Notes under the pieces: model-generated
The model's input: the letters and a program-made list of their open reading frames with translations, nothing else
Databases searched by the model: none
What the model was told of the DNA's origin: nothing
Shown: positions 51,403 to 60,649 of the stretch, in pieces
Layout: each line of letters begins with the position of its first letter
How positions within the stretch are numbered: the stretch's first letter is position 1
Translations under genes and position numbers: made by a program
Source: JAVBOW01 sp031549495
GTDB lineage: Bacteria; Bacteroidota; Bacteroidia; Bacteroidales; Rikenellaceae
Direction of reading: 5' to 3'
DNA length: 64,000 nt
Assembly: GCA_031549495.1 (NCBI GenBank)
Contig: JAVBPS010000016.1
Span: 1-64,000 of the forward strand

Positions 51403-52758
51403 TTATTCTACTTTGAAAGGGATGCAGGCGCTGGCGACCTTGCCGTGGTCGTCGCGCACGAATACGTAGAGGCGGTAGTAACCGGCCGTTGCGGGAGCTT
51501 TGATGGTCGCCACGGCCTTGTCGCCGTTGGTGATCAGGCCCGTGATGCCGGCCGGCATACTGCCGTCGGTCGACTTGGTGGCTTCCTGCATGATATACCA
51601 CTCGTAGGTCAGCGGATCCTCGTCGGGGTCCGAAGCGGTGACGGTGGCCGTGTGGCCGGTCGTGTTTTTGGTGAGCACGACGGATTCTTCGGCTTTTTTG
51701 CCGTTGAGCCTCATGTCGTCGCGCGAGGCGATCACCGGGGCGCGGTTCTCCGGATAGGAGCCCGTCCAGCAATACTGCATCTCGTCGACGGCGGCGTAGG
51801 TGTTGCCCTTCTTATCGAACAGGCCGTACCAGTTGAGCACCTCGCCGTGGGTCTGGTAGCCCCACAGGAAGACGAACGATCCCAGGCAGCCGTTGTCCTT
51901 GTTGGCCAGGATGTGGTTCTGGTAGCAACTCAGGTAGTCGGCCGCTTTCTGGGTGCTGGTCTGCTCGACCAGGTATTTGCCCCACAGGATGCGCGAGGGC
52001 TCGGGATTCATCTGCCATGTGCCGCGGGGGCCGTACTCGGTGATCATGTAAGGCTTGGTCCAGCCGCCGGAGGTGAGGTTGGCCCTCACGGTGGGCAGGT
52101 TGGGCGCGTAGGTGTTCACCGAGAGGATGTCGATGCTCGGGCAGAGCGTGCGGATGTAGTTGATGTGGTCCACGTTCGACGAGGCGAGCGAGAGGGTGGT
52201 CGGATGGTTCGGGTCCTCCTGCTTGATCATCGCGGCGATCTGCTCGACAGCCGTCCAGAGCTGCTCCTTTTTCGTATAGGAGGCTTCGGTCTCGTTGCCC
52301 ACCGACCAGCACAGGATGGCGGGGTGGTCTTTGAAACGTTTCACGTTGCCTTTCATCTCCTCGAACTGGGCGGCCACTTTGGCCTGGTCGGTGTAGTCGA
52401 AGCCGTCGGTCTCGCGCTTCAGGTAGAGGCCGAAGTTGACGTAGATGCCCGCGTTGTAAGCCTCGTCGAGGATGGCGCGGGTCTTTTCCGCCACGCCGTA
52501 GGTGCGGAAGACGTTGCCGCCGTAGTCGGCCAGGCGGCCGGTGTAGTTGTTGCCCGCACCGCCCTTGACGAAGAAGTCAGAGCCGTTGACGGTCATCACC
52601 CATTTGCCTTCGCGCTGGATGACTTCGACTTTGGCGGGTCCCTCCTGGCTGATGTCCACGAACGAGGGGGCCGGGATCGGGAAATCGAACTTGTCGTCGG
52701 CGCAGGCTGTGACGGAGGCCACGCACAGGATCGCCGGAATGATATGTCTCAGTTTCAT
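51403..52758 (-). CDS. Clan GH-A glycoside hydrolase lipoprotein (GH2-barrel or GH158-like) with C-terminal Ig domain
   Basis: The product is 451 residues. A lipoprotein signal (CVASVTACADD) is followed by a short strand region and an (alpha/beta)8 barrel. Two likely catalytic Glu are Glu156 in WSVGNETE (acid/base, after the Asn typical of clan GH-A) and Glu241 in YMITEYGPRG (nucleophile). The last 100 residues form an Ig-like domain (NTTGHTATVTASDPDEDPLTYEW). Short surface enzymes with this plan include GH158 endo-beta-1,3-glucanases next to SusC/SusD and SGBP genes; annotation as a GH2 TIM barrel alone is the alternative. The stop of the FAD oxidoreductase gene upstream overlaps its start by four bases (ATGA). 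Confidence 0.82.
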   Translation of the reverse strand: MKLRHIIPAILCVASVTACADDKFDFPIPAPSFVDISQEGPAKVEVIQREGKWVMTVNGSDFFVKGGAGNNYTGRLADYGGNVFRTYGVAEKTRAILDEAYNAGIYVNFGLYLKRETDGFDYTDQAKVAAQFEEMKGNVKRFKDHPAILCWSVGNETEASYTKKEQLWTAVEQIAAMIKQEDPNHPTTLSLASSNVDHINYIRTLCPSIDILSVNTYAPNLPTVRANLTSGGWTKPYMITEYGPRGTWQMNPEPSRILWGKYLVEQTSTQKAADYLSCYQNHILANKDNGCLGSFVFLWGYQTHGEVLNWYGLFDKKGNTYAAVDEMQYCWTGSYPENRAPVIASRDDMRLNGKKAEESVVLTKNTTGHTATVTASDPDEDPLTYEWYIMQEATKSTDGSMPAGITGLITNGDKAVATIKAPATAGYYRLYVFVRDDHGKVASACIPFKVE

Positions 52759-54401
52759 TTTGCTTGTTTTTTAGGGGTTTCGAGTATCTGTCCATCCTGT
52801 AACAGGCGTTCGCGCAGGTTCGTGTAAGAGACCTTCTGCACCGGGACGCGGGCGTCGATCGCCATCGCCGCGGCCGTGGCGGCCGACTGGCCGAGCACCA
52901 TATAGACCGGCTCCATGCGGATCGAACTCATCGCCACGTGGGTGGCCGAAAGGCAGACCGGCACCAGCAGGTTGCGGCACTCCTCCTCGCGCGGGACGAT
53001 CGCACCGTAGCCGATCGGATACGGGGTGGTGGGCTGGAAGATGGTGCCTTCGTTGCGCAGCTTGCCCTCGGTGTCCACCACGCGCGAGACGTAGTGGCAG
53101 TCGAGCGCGTAAGACCCCATGCCCACGCAGTCGGTGGCGGGGGTGCGCTCGGTTTTGCGGACGTTCTGTTCGGTCATCACCAGCTGGCCGACCATGCGGC
53201 GCGCCTCGCGGACGTAGATCTGCCACGGGAAGTTGCCCGTGTCGGCGAACTCGTCCTTCGGCAGGCCCCAGGGCTTCATTTCGTCGCGCACGGCCTGCGG
53301 GATGCGGGGATCGTTCGCCAGCAGCCAGAGCATGCCCAGGGCATAGTCCTTGTGCAGCTGTTCGATCTTCGCGCGGTCGGCGTACGACGCTTCGGGATAG
53401 TCGTAGCTCGCCCCGAAGAAGTCCAGGTGGTTGGTGTCGGTCTTGCGGTTGGGCATCGGGGTGAGGGTGATGATCTTCTGTAAGGGGGTCTCGGGTTCGA
53501 GCGTGAGCATGCGCACCAGGATCTCGTAACGCAGCGGGTCGTAGTCCGCCGGCTTTTCGATGGGGATCATGTTCGCGGGGTCGTCCGTGAGGGTCATGCG
53601 GTAGCAGTAGGCTTGCGTGCGTCCGTCGGCTTCACCATCCGCGCCCCAAGGCTTGGCGTCGACATAGGGCAGCGGACCCGAGGCCGGGTCGCCTTCCTTA
53701 ACATAGGGGTCGATGGCGGAGAGGTTCTTGCCGTCGGTGCGGTTCACGCGGATGCCGTTGAGCGTCTCGCCGTAAGCGGCGTTCGCCTCGCGGCCCACGG
53801 TGAACGAAACGCCCGCGGCGGCCATCAGATCGCCCTCGTAGCTGCAGTCGATGTACATGCGCGCCGTCAGTACGCGTCCGCCTTCGAGCGTGATAGCGGA
53901 GAGGTTGCCACGCCGTTTCTCGACCTTCACGCTGCGGTCCAGGGGCGCGCCGTAGATCACCTCGACACCCGCCTCGGCGAGCATCTCTTTCATGATCCGC
54001 TCGGCCACGTGCGATTCGTAGACCCATTGCATCCGGCGCTCTTCGTTGCGGCCGGTGTAGGTCCGTTTGAGGGTCTTCTCCATGAATTCGTCGCGCGTTT
54101 GGCAGCGCCACGCCTCGGGGCTCGCGTAGTGGTCGTAGATGCGGGCGTAGTATTCCCAGGCGATGCCGCCGACCACGTCGTTGCGGTTCATGTCGGTGGC
54201 CGTCAGGCCCGAGGTGACCATGCCGCCCACGTGGTCGCGCTCGCAGACCAGGATGGTTTTCTTGCCCATCCGGGCGGCCTGCACGGCGGCCGTGAAGCCC
54301 GAGGCGGTGCCCCCGTAGACGCATACGTCCGTTTCGGGGGCCTGCGCCCGGCAGCTAATGCTCAGGGCTGCCAGGATCGTTATATAAATCAGCTTTCTCA
54401 T
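52755..54401 (-). CDS. Exported FAD-dependent oxidoreductase (PUL 4)
   Basis: The product is 548 residues. A signal sequence (MRKLIYITILAALSISC, then RAQAPE) is followed by the FAD-binding fold VCVYGGTASGFTAAVQAARM and VCERDHVGGMVTSGL. Blocks shared with the paralogue at 45425-47407 include IDCSYEGDLMAAAGVSFTVGRE, RIPQAVRDEMKPWGLPKDEF and RNLLVPVCLSATHVAMSS. It lacks the C-terminal beta-sandwich of that paralogue. The family is FAD_oxidored (PF12831-like); no characterised substrate is known to me. The gene sits between SusD and the GH-A hydrolase (31-base gap, four-base overlap), so the product is made with the glycan machinery. Whether the Cys near residue 17 is lipidated is uncertain. Confidence 0.87.
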   Translation of the reverse strand: MRKLIYITILAALSISCRAQAPETDVCVYGGTASGFTAAVQAARMGKKTILVCERDHVGGMVTSGLTATDMNRNDVVGGIAWEYYARIYDHYASPEAWRCQTRDEFMEKTLKRTYTGRNEERRMQWVYESHVAERIMKEMLAEAGVEVIYGAPLDRSVKVEKRRGNLSAITLEGGRVLTARMYIDCSYEGDLMAAAGVSFTVGREANAAYGETLNGIRVNRTDGKNLSAIDPYVKEGDPASGPLPYVDAKPWGADGEADGRTQAYCYRMTLTDDPANMIPIEKPADYDPLRYEILVRMLTLEPETPLQKIITLTPMPNRKTDTNHLDFFGASYDYPEASYADRAKIEQLHKDYALGMLWLLANDPRIPQAVRDEMKPWGLPKDEFADTGNFPWQIYVREARRMVGQLVMTEQNVRKTERTPATDCVGMGSYALDCHYVSRVVDTEGKLRNEGTIFQPTTPYPIGYGAIVPREEECRNLLVPVCLSATHVAMSSIRMEPVYMVLGQSAATAAAMAIDARVPVQKVSYTNLRERLLQDGQILETPKKQAK

Positions 54402-54432
54402 CGTTGTTCCAATCTTTCTGCGTTACTGACTA

Positions 54433-56016
54433 TTAATTATATCCGGGGTTTTGCGGGAACCTGTCCGCGCCCAGATCGGTCACTTCGGTTTCCGGGATGG
54501 GCCAGCGGATGAAGTGCGGGTTGGCGGGAAGGTTGGTGCGGCCGGCCAGCGAAGCGCTCACTTCGGGGTGGCCCGCGTAATTCTTCACCTGGTCGATCAG
54601 GATGCCCAGCCGCTTGAGGAAATACCAGCGGTCGCCCTCGAAGGCCAACTCGCGCGCCTGTTCGTCGATCACGTCCTTCATGGTGAGCGTGCCGGTAAAT
54701 TGGTTGTTGCCCGCCCGCTGCCAGGTCTTGTTGTAGTAATATTTGGCCAGGGTCTGGTCGCCCGACATCAGGGCGGCCTCGGCGCCGATGATGTAGGTCT
54801 CCGCGAGGCGGTACACGATCACGTCCTTGTAACTTTTGGTCTCCGAAGTGCCGCGGGCCCAGATGTCGCCGTACTTGGTGATGCCCGGCAGCAGGTTCTT
54901 GTTCACCACGCCGTCCTTGCGCTCGGGGAAGTATTCGCCGGGCTTGACCACCACCGCACCGTATGGAATATCCTTATTGGTGGTGTTCATGTAGCGGTGG
55001 ATGTACCACGAGGTGTAGCGCTTGTCCTTACTCTGGTCGTAGAGCGAGAAGAGGTAGGGACTGGGCAGGCAGCGGCCGTAGGTGTAGCCCCAGTTCTGGT
55101 ACGAGCACGCCTCGTCGGCCGCCCCGCCGATCTCCTGGCGGTAGATGCCGATGAACAGCGCAGCGATATAGTTGCCGCTGGGCGTGGCGGCCGAGAGGTT
55201 GCCGCCCGGGTTCTTGCTCCATTGCTGGGTCAGGATGGCCTCCTTGTGGTTCAGCTCGGCGCCGGTGAAGACCTTATCGACCTCCACCAGGTCGAACGCA
55301 CCCGACTGGTCGATGGCTTCGACCTGGGTGAGGGCCTCGGGCCAGTCCTTGATCCACAGGGCGGCCTTCGCCTTGATGTGGCGCGCGGCGCCCTGCGTGA
55401 AGCGGCCCGGCTCTTCGGTCGTCCAGTCGAGGTTTTCGATGGCGTAGTCGAGGTCTTTGTATAAAAGGTCGAACACTTCGGTTTGCGTCGCGGGACGGAT
55501 GTCGCGCTCATCGTCCACGTTCTCGGGCGTGGTGGCCAAGGTATTGAGCCAGATGCGGTCGTAGGTGCGGTAAAGCAGGAAGTACGACTGTGCGCGGAAG
55601 CACTTCGCCTCGGCGATTATCCGCCTCAGGTTCGGGGTGTCGGGCAACTTTTCACCCGCTTCGATCAGCGTGTTGGCTTTGCCGATGATATCGTACATGG
55701 TGGTCCACATAAAGGCTACCTGGGCCGAGGAGGGTTTGAGGTACTGCGGGTCGTAGATGCCGAAGTAGTTGCCCGTCCCGCCGTTGGTCATCGCCTCGTC
55801 GGTGGCGCGCACCAGGGCGAACATGGTAGCGCTTTCGGTGTCGTTGGTATAGTAACGCTGGCGGTTGTAGAGGGCGGTCACGCCAAGCTCCAGCCCGTCC
55901 TCCGAGGTGACGATGTAGTCGATCGTGAATTTACTCGGGTGTTCCTCGGTAAGGAAGTCCTTGCACGAAGCCAGCACGCTCGTGCACAGCAGCAGGGAAA
56001 TTATCGCTTTTTTCAT
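54433..56016 (-). CDS. SusD/RagB-family lipoprotein (PUL 4)
   Basis: The product is 527 residues with lipobox SVLASCKDFLTEEHPSKFT. A TPR region includes ECKCFRAQSYFLLYRTYD-like AEAKCFRAQSYFLLYRTYD, and the C-terminus has DVIDEQARELAFEGDRWYFLKRLG and ends WPIPETEVTDLGADRFPQNPGYN, a very typical SusD tail. It lies 12 bases after SusC and is the lid of that channel. The substrate is inferred from the neighbouring enzymes as a beta-glucan-like polysaccharide, with low confidence. Confidence 0.95.
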   Translation of the reverse strand: MKKAIISLLLCTSVLASCKDFLTEEHPSKFTIDYIVTSEDGLELGVTALYNRQRYYTNDTESATMFALVRATDEAMTNGGTGNYFGIYDPQYLKPSSAQVAFMWTTMYDIIGKANTLIEAGEKLPDTPNLRRIIAEAKCFRAQSYFLLYRTYDRIWLNTLATTPENVDDERDIRPATQTEVFDLLYKDLDYAIENLDWTTEEPGRFTQGAARHIKAKAALWIKDWPEALTQVEAIDQSGAFDLVEVDKVFTGAELNHKEAILTQQWSKNPGGNLSAATPSGNYIAALFIGIYRQEIGGAADEACSYQNWGYTYGRCLPSPYLFSLYDQSKDKRYTSWYIHRYMNTTNKDIPYGAVVVKPGEYFPERKDGVVNKNLLPGITKYGDIWARGTSETKSYKDVIVYRLAETYIIGAEAALMSGDQTLAKYYYNKTWQRAGNNQFTGTLTMKDVIDEQARELAFEGDRWYFLKRLGILIDQVKNYAGHPEVSASLAGRTNLPANPHFIRWPIPETEVTDLGADRFPQNPGYN

Positions 56017-56028
56017 GGTGCGGCTATT

Positions 56029-59000
56029 TTAGAAGGTGACATTAAGGCCGACGAGGGCGGTGCGCGGCTCGGGATAGGCGCCCGGATTCTGCTCGGGGCC
56101 GTAGCCCAGCACGTCGGTGCGTGTCCAGAAATTGGTCAGCGAGGTGTATAGGCGCAGCTTCTGGACGAAGATCTTGCGCATCCACCTTTCGGGAAATTCG
56201 TAGCCCAGCGTCACATTGCGCAGGCGCACGTAGGTGCCGTCCTGGTAGCCGAGCGAGGAGAGGTAGGCCGGGGCCTGGGTGAAGTGGGGTGCGGGAGCCT
56301 CATTACTGGGGTTGTTCGCTGTCCAGTAGTTGCGGCGGATACCGTTGCGTTTGCCGGTCAAATCGCCGCCGTTGGCGAACGAGACCAGGTAATCGTTGTA
56401 GATCGTCCCGCCGTAAGCGACGTAGAGATCGGCCGACAGGTCGAAGCCCTTCCAGCGCAGGGTGGTGCCCAGGTTGCCGATCCATTTCGGGTCGCGCTGG
56501 TAGACCACTTTGTCCGCGTCGCTGATTATGTCGTCGCCGTTGGTGTTGGCCACACGGATCGTGCCGGGCTTGGCGCCGGGCATATAGGAGCTGCTGATGT
56601 CGTCCGTGAGCTGCCAGATACCGGCGAAGCGGTAGTCGTAATAGACGTTCGTGGGCTTGCCGATAAACCAGTTGCTGGCGACATTGTCCGTCGGGTTGCC
56701 GTACTCGTCCGTGGTGCCGTCGAGTTTGAGTATCTTGTTGCTGTTGGCGGCGAACGTCAGATCGACCTCCCACGAGAAAGAACGCGTACGCACCGGGACG
56801 GTATTCAGAGTAATCTCCACCCCGCGGTTGCGCAGCTCGCCCACGTTGACCACCTGCGATTTGTAACCCAGTACCCGTGAGAGGTAACGACTCATCAGCA
56901 GGTCGGTGGTCTTGGATGTGTAGATCTCGGCAGTACCGCTGATGCGCCCTTTCAGGAAACCGAAGTCGAGGCCGATGTTGGCCGTCGTGGAGGTTTCCCA
57001 TTTCAGGTCGGGATTCGGAAGAACGGCGTTGGGCAGGTAGCCGGTCGCCTTTTCCGTACCGAATTCGGTCAGGTATTTATCGACCACGCCGAGTGTTTCG
57101 TACGGGTCCACGCCCTGGTTGCCGGTCTGGCCGTAACTCAGACGCAGTTTGAGGTTCGAAAGCCAGTTCACGTCACGCAGGAAAGCCTCCTCGCTGGCCC
57201 GCCAGGCAAACGACGCCGAGGGGAAGTAACCCCATTTATTGTTGATCCCGAAAACCGTCGAGCCGTCCGCACGGATTGCGGCGCTGAACAGGTAGCGGCC
57301 GAGCAGGCCGTAGTTCACGCGGCCCATGAACGACACCAGGCTACGATCCGTCAGGTTCCAGGTCGGCTCGCCGTAGGAGTTCGCTCCGCCCACGCCGTTA
57401 AAGGTCAGTTCGTCGTTGGCGAATTCGGTGGCGTTGATCCCCATCGTTTTCCGCTGGATCGTATTCACGGACTGCATCCCCGTAACTTCGACGTGGTGCT
57501 TTTTGCCGCAAAAATCGTGACTCCAGGTGAGAATATTCTCGAGCAGGTAGTCGTGAAAGAGGCTGATCGAAGTAGTGCCCTTACCCATGGAGCTGTAAGC
57601 CGAGGTGTGATCTACCCCCTGGTAGGTGCCCCCTTCGGTGTTGTAGCGTGAGATGCTGCCGTTGACGCGGTAGGTGATATCTTTGGTGATCTTGACGTCG
57701 GCGAACAGGTTGAGCAGGATCCGCTCCTGGATGCTCCTGTTATCCGAGTTGTTGATGTTCCACAGCGGGTTGTAGTTCGATTCGCCCGCTTCGGTGACGT
57801 CCTTGCGCAGCGTCACCCCGTCATCCTCGTAGATCTTCGAAAGGGGCGGCACAGTGATGAAGTTATTGAACGAACCGTCAGCGGTCCGGGTCCATGAGCG
57901 CATATAGGAAACGTTCGTGCCCAGGGTCAGCCATTTGTTCAGTTGGTGGTCGACGTTCAGGCGACCGGTGGCGCGTTGGTAGCCCGACGAGGGCACCATG
58001 CCGTCCTGGTCGAAGTAGCCGAACGAGATCGAGTATTTGGTACGGTCGGTGCCCGACTGGATCGAGATATCGTGCTTCTGCTGGAGTGCCGTACCGATCA
58101 TCTCTTTCTCCCAGTCGACGAAATTGCCGCTCTGCAGCACGTCGTACATCACGCCCCTGAAGCAATCCTCGGGGTCGTACGAACCGTTGGCGTTATAATA
58201 GGCCTCCTTGCGCATGGCAGCCCATTCGTAGCCGTTGTAGAACTCGAAGTTGCGCTTGATGTCCTGCATGGCGAAATAGTTCGAATAGTTGATCTTCGTC
58301 TGGCCGGCCTTGCCGCGCTTGGTGGTGATCAGGATCACGCCGCAGGCCGCACGGGCGCCGTAGATCGACTGCGCCGAGGCGTCCTTGAGTACTTCGAGCG
58401 AGGCGATGTCCGTCGAGTTCACGTCGTCGATATTCGACGTGGGCACGCCGTCCACCACGTACAGGGGCTGGTTGTCGCCCCCCGAGAGGGTGCGCTTGCC
58501 GCGGATGTATATAGCCGCACCACCCCCTCCCGGAGCTGCGTTGGTCGTGTTGACCTGGATCCCGGCGGCCTTGCCGCGCAGCATCTCGACCACATTCGAC
58601 ACGGGAATGGTATTGAGTTTCTCAGGGGTGACGGACGAAATGGCGCCCGTCAGGTCGCTGCGGCGCTGGGTACCGTAACCCACCACCACCACTTCGTCGA
58701 GTTTCTGGAAGTCCTCGTGAAGCGTGACGGCCATGCTGACGGTCGTCGGCGTCACCGCCTTTGTTTCGGTCAGGTAGCCCATGAAGCTGAATTGCAGCGA
58801 GCTGCCTTTCGGGGCGTTGATGACGTAGGAACCGTCGGCCCCGGCCGAGACGCCGCGGGTCGTTCCCGCGACCGTGACCATGGCGCCGGGCAATGCCCTG
58901 CCTGCCGCGTCCATGACCTTACCCGACACGCGCTGGTTATCGTCCGCCGCGGTCGGTGCGCCCGCTTTGGCGGCGGAAGCCGGGCCGGTCGCCAGCACGA

Positions 59001-59343
59001 TGTTGCGGTCGAGCACGGACCACGTGACGTTCGTGCCGCGGAAGAGGTCTTCCAGCACGGCGAAAAGGTCGCGGTTAGCGGCCTGGACATTCACCCTGCG
59101 GGCGAGGTCGATCTGGTCGGTATTGTAAAAGAATTTGTAATCGGTCTGCGCTTCGAGTTGGCGCAACACGGCGTCCACCCGTTGTCCCGATGCGCTCAGG
59201 GTCACGTTCTGCGCCTGCGCCAGGCCGGGCAGCAAAGCCACGGCCAAAGCCAGCCACACTCCCCTGCGGCACAGTCCGGCCAGGGAGGCCGACGTGCAGG
59301 ATTTTATCATCCTGGGCAGTTGGATGGTAAAAAGGTTTTTCAT
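56029..59343 (-). CDS. SusC/RagA TonB-linked outer-membrane transporter with STN domain (PUL 4)
   Basis: The product is 1104 residues. The signal region is long (LALAVALLPGLAQAQ near 31-45), preceded by a basic stretch. The STN domain is at about 46-118, a carboxypeptidase-like domain at 138-210, the TonB box LDEVVVVGYGTQ at 215-226, then plug (VVDGVPTSNIDDVNSTDIAS) and barrel to ALVGLNVTF. The STN domain and the neighbouring FecR/ECF genes point to trans-envelope induction. The 177 bases before its start hold a bulged GC hairpin (59422-59459) whose T-run is on the opposite strand. No gene is in that gap. Confidence 0.95.
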   Translation of the reverse strand: MKNLFTIQLPRMIKSCTSASLAGLCRRGVWLALAVALLPGLAQAQNVTLSASGQRVDAVLRQLEAQTDYKFFYNTDQIDLARRVNVQAANRDLFAVLEDLFRGTNVTWSVLDRNIVLATGPASAAKAGAPTAADDNQRVSGKVMDAAGRALPGAMVTVAGTTRGVSAGADGSYVINAPKGSSLQFSFMGYLTETKAVTPTTVSMAVTLHEDFQKLDEVVVVGYGTQRRSDLTGAISSVTPEKLNTIPVSNVVEMLRGKAAGIQVNTTNAAPGGGGAAIYIRGKRTLSGGDNQPLYVVDGVPTSNIDDVNSTDIASLEVLKDASAQSIYGARAACGVILITTKRGKAGQTKINYSNYFAMQDIKRNFEFYNGYEWAAMRKEAYYNANGSYDPEDCFRGVMYDVLQSGNFVDWEKEMIGTALQQKHDISIQSGTDRTKYSISFGYFDQDGMVPSSGYQRATGRLNVDHQLNKWLTLGTNVSYMRSWTRTADGSFNNFITVPPLSKIYEDDGVTLRKDVTEAGESNYNPLWNINNSDNRSIQERILLNLFADVKITKDITYRVNGSISRYNTEGGTYQGVDHTSAYSSMGKGTTSISLFHDYLLENILTWSHDFCGKKHHVEVTGMQSVNTIQRKTMGINATEFANDELTFNGVGGANSYGEPTWNLTDRSLVSFMGRVNYGLLGRYLFSAAIRADGSTVFGINNKWGYFPSASFAWRASEEAFLRDVNWLSNLKLRLSYGQTGNQGVDPYETLGVVDKYLTEFGTEKATGYLPNAVLPNPDLKWETSTTANIGLDFGFLKGRISGTAEIYTSKTTDLLMSRYLSRVLGYKSQVVNVGELRNRGVEITLNTVPVRTRSFSWEVDLTFAANSNKILKLDGTTDEYGNPTDNVASNWFIGKPTNVYYDYRFAGIWQLTDDISSSYMPGAKPGTIRVANTNGDDIISDADKVVYQRDPKWIGNLGTTLRWKGFDLSADLYVAYGGTIYNDYLVSFANGGDLTGKRNGIRRNYWTANNPSNEAPAPHFTQAPAYLSSLGYQDGTYVRLRNVTLGYEFPERWMRKIFVQKLRLYTSLTNFWTRTDVLGYGPEQNPGAYPEPRTALVGLNVTF

Positions 59344-59520
59344 AGATTTGTAGTGTAGGTTAATAAATCACTTGTCATGTGCGCCAGTACCTTGCGAGGC
59401 TCAGAAGCGCATCAGGTGGTCGCATACGGTGCGGGGCACGGTAATGCCCGGCCGTATGCCTTTTTTCAAACGGGGGTTTCTCTCATCTCTTCTGGTTTTA
59501 GGTTCGGCGTATCGTGTATA

Positions 59521-60528
59521 TCAATAGATTTCGATGCGGCTCTTTTCCCGCTCGCCCACAGGCAGGTAACGGTAATGGATCCCGGACGACACGGCGAAGT
59601 GCTCCAGCACGCGGTCCAGGCGCTGATGGACGAACACACCCGTGAAATGCTGCCCCAGCAATTTCGGATCACGCACCTGGAACTCGACGTTGAAGCGGCG
59701 CGAGAGCACCCGGAGCACCTCGTCGAGCGAGGTCTGGCGGAACAGGATGCGGCCGTCCTTCCAGGCGGTGTAGGTATCGGTATCCACCTCGCGCAACAGG
59801 GCGGTACGGGTGGCTGCGGTATAGACGGCCCGCTGGCCGGGTTTGAGCGTCATGCGTGAAATTTCGCCCGCCGCGTCGTCATAGTTGAAAGCCACGCTAC
59901 CCGAGACGAGCGTCGCGGAGACGGCCTGCGGGTCGTAGGCATCCACGTTGAACCGGGTGCCGAGCACCTCTACCTGCACGCCTGTGCAGGTTTCGACCAC
60001 GAACCGGCGCCCTTCAGTGCGTTCCACTTCGAAATAGGCTTCTCCCTGCAATTCCACACGGCGCGTGCGCCCGAAGCGGGACGGGTATTTGATCCGGCTT
60101 TCGGAATTGAGCCACACACGCGTGCTGTCGGGCAGGGTGACGCAGGTGGTCATGCCGGGGTTGGTCGCCATCTCCACATACCGCTCTGTGCCGCGGTTCG
60201 AAAAGACCAGCGTAATCGTGGCGACGAGCAACGGCAGGAAAAGGAGGGCCGCGGCCTGCTGCGCGCGGCGCAGCCATAGCCTACGGGCGGGCAGGTCGGA
60301 CGTCATGCGGGCGTGAACGCGTTTCAAAGCCGCTTCGGTGTCGACCTCGGACGCCACGGCCATGGTTTGGGCTGCGAAAGCGATACGCGCCACGGCATCG
60401 GCCGTGCGGCGGTTCTCTTCATCCGCGGCGATCCACAGCCGCACGGCGGCCGCCTCTTCGGCAGTCGCCTCGCCGGTAAAATATTTCAGGATCAGGGAAG
60501 GGTCTATCGTCTGCAAGGGTTCTGTCAT
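59521..60528 (-). CDS. FecR-family anti-sigma factor (PUL 4)
   Basis: The product is 335 residues: a cytoplasmic N-terminus (SLILKYFTGEATAEEAAAVRLW), and a membrane span near 88-110 (AAALLFLPLLVATITLVF). A FecR domain follows (CVTLPDSTRVWLNSESRIK, LQGEAYFEV), then a DUF4974-like end (SLDEVLRVLSRRFNVEF). It precedes SusC on the same strand and is divergent from the ECF gene at 60650. The same gene arrangement is seen in the first locus. Confidence 0.94.
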   Translation of the reverse strand: MTEPLQTIDPSLILKYFTGEATAEEAAAVRLWIAADEENRRTADAVARIAFAAQTMAVASEVDTEAALKRVHARMTSDLPARRLWLRRAQQAAALLFLPLLVATITLVFSNRGTERYVEMATNPGMTTCVTLPDSTRVWLNSESRIKYPSRFGRTRRVELQGEAYFEVERTEGRRFVVETCTGVQVEVLGTRFNVDAYDPQAVSATLVSGSVAFNYDDAAGEISRMTLKPGQRAVYTAATRTALLREVDTDTYTAWKDGRILFRQTSLDEVLRVLSRRFNVEFQVRDPKLLGQHFTGVFVHQRLDRVLEHFAVSSGIHYRYLPVGEREKSRIEIY

Positions 60529-60626
60529 GATGTCGGAATATATCGTGCGTTATATTGAAGACTGTTCCGTGGAGCGATCTCCTAAACTGTCAACGTGTTT
60601 TTTTCTCTTTTTTTAAAATAATCCCC

Positions 60627-60634
60627 TATATTTG
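60627..60634 (+). promoter_or_regulatory. -7 element of the PUL 4 ECF sigma promoter
   Basis: TATATTTG matches TAnnTTTG and is identical to the element before the PUL 1 sigma gene (6770-6777). It ends 15 bases before the ATG at 60650, so the leader would be very short. The element overlaps the TTG at 60632, which excludes that codon as the start. A T-rich stretch stands where the -33 element should be. Confidence 0.6.
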
Positions 60635-60649
60635 TTGAAAAACACAGCG

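Noticed and set aside
59422..59466. GCATACGG/CCGTATGC stem followed by T-run as a terminator
   Set aside because: The T-run is on the plus strand, where no gene ends; on the coding strand it would only be leader structure.
60632..60649. TTG start giving a 201-residue sigma factor
   Set aside because: The codon lies inside the TATATTTG promoter element, so it would not be transcribed; the ATG at 60650 fits.
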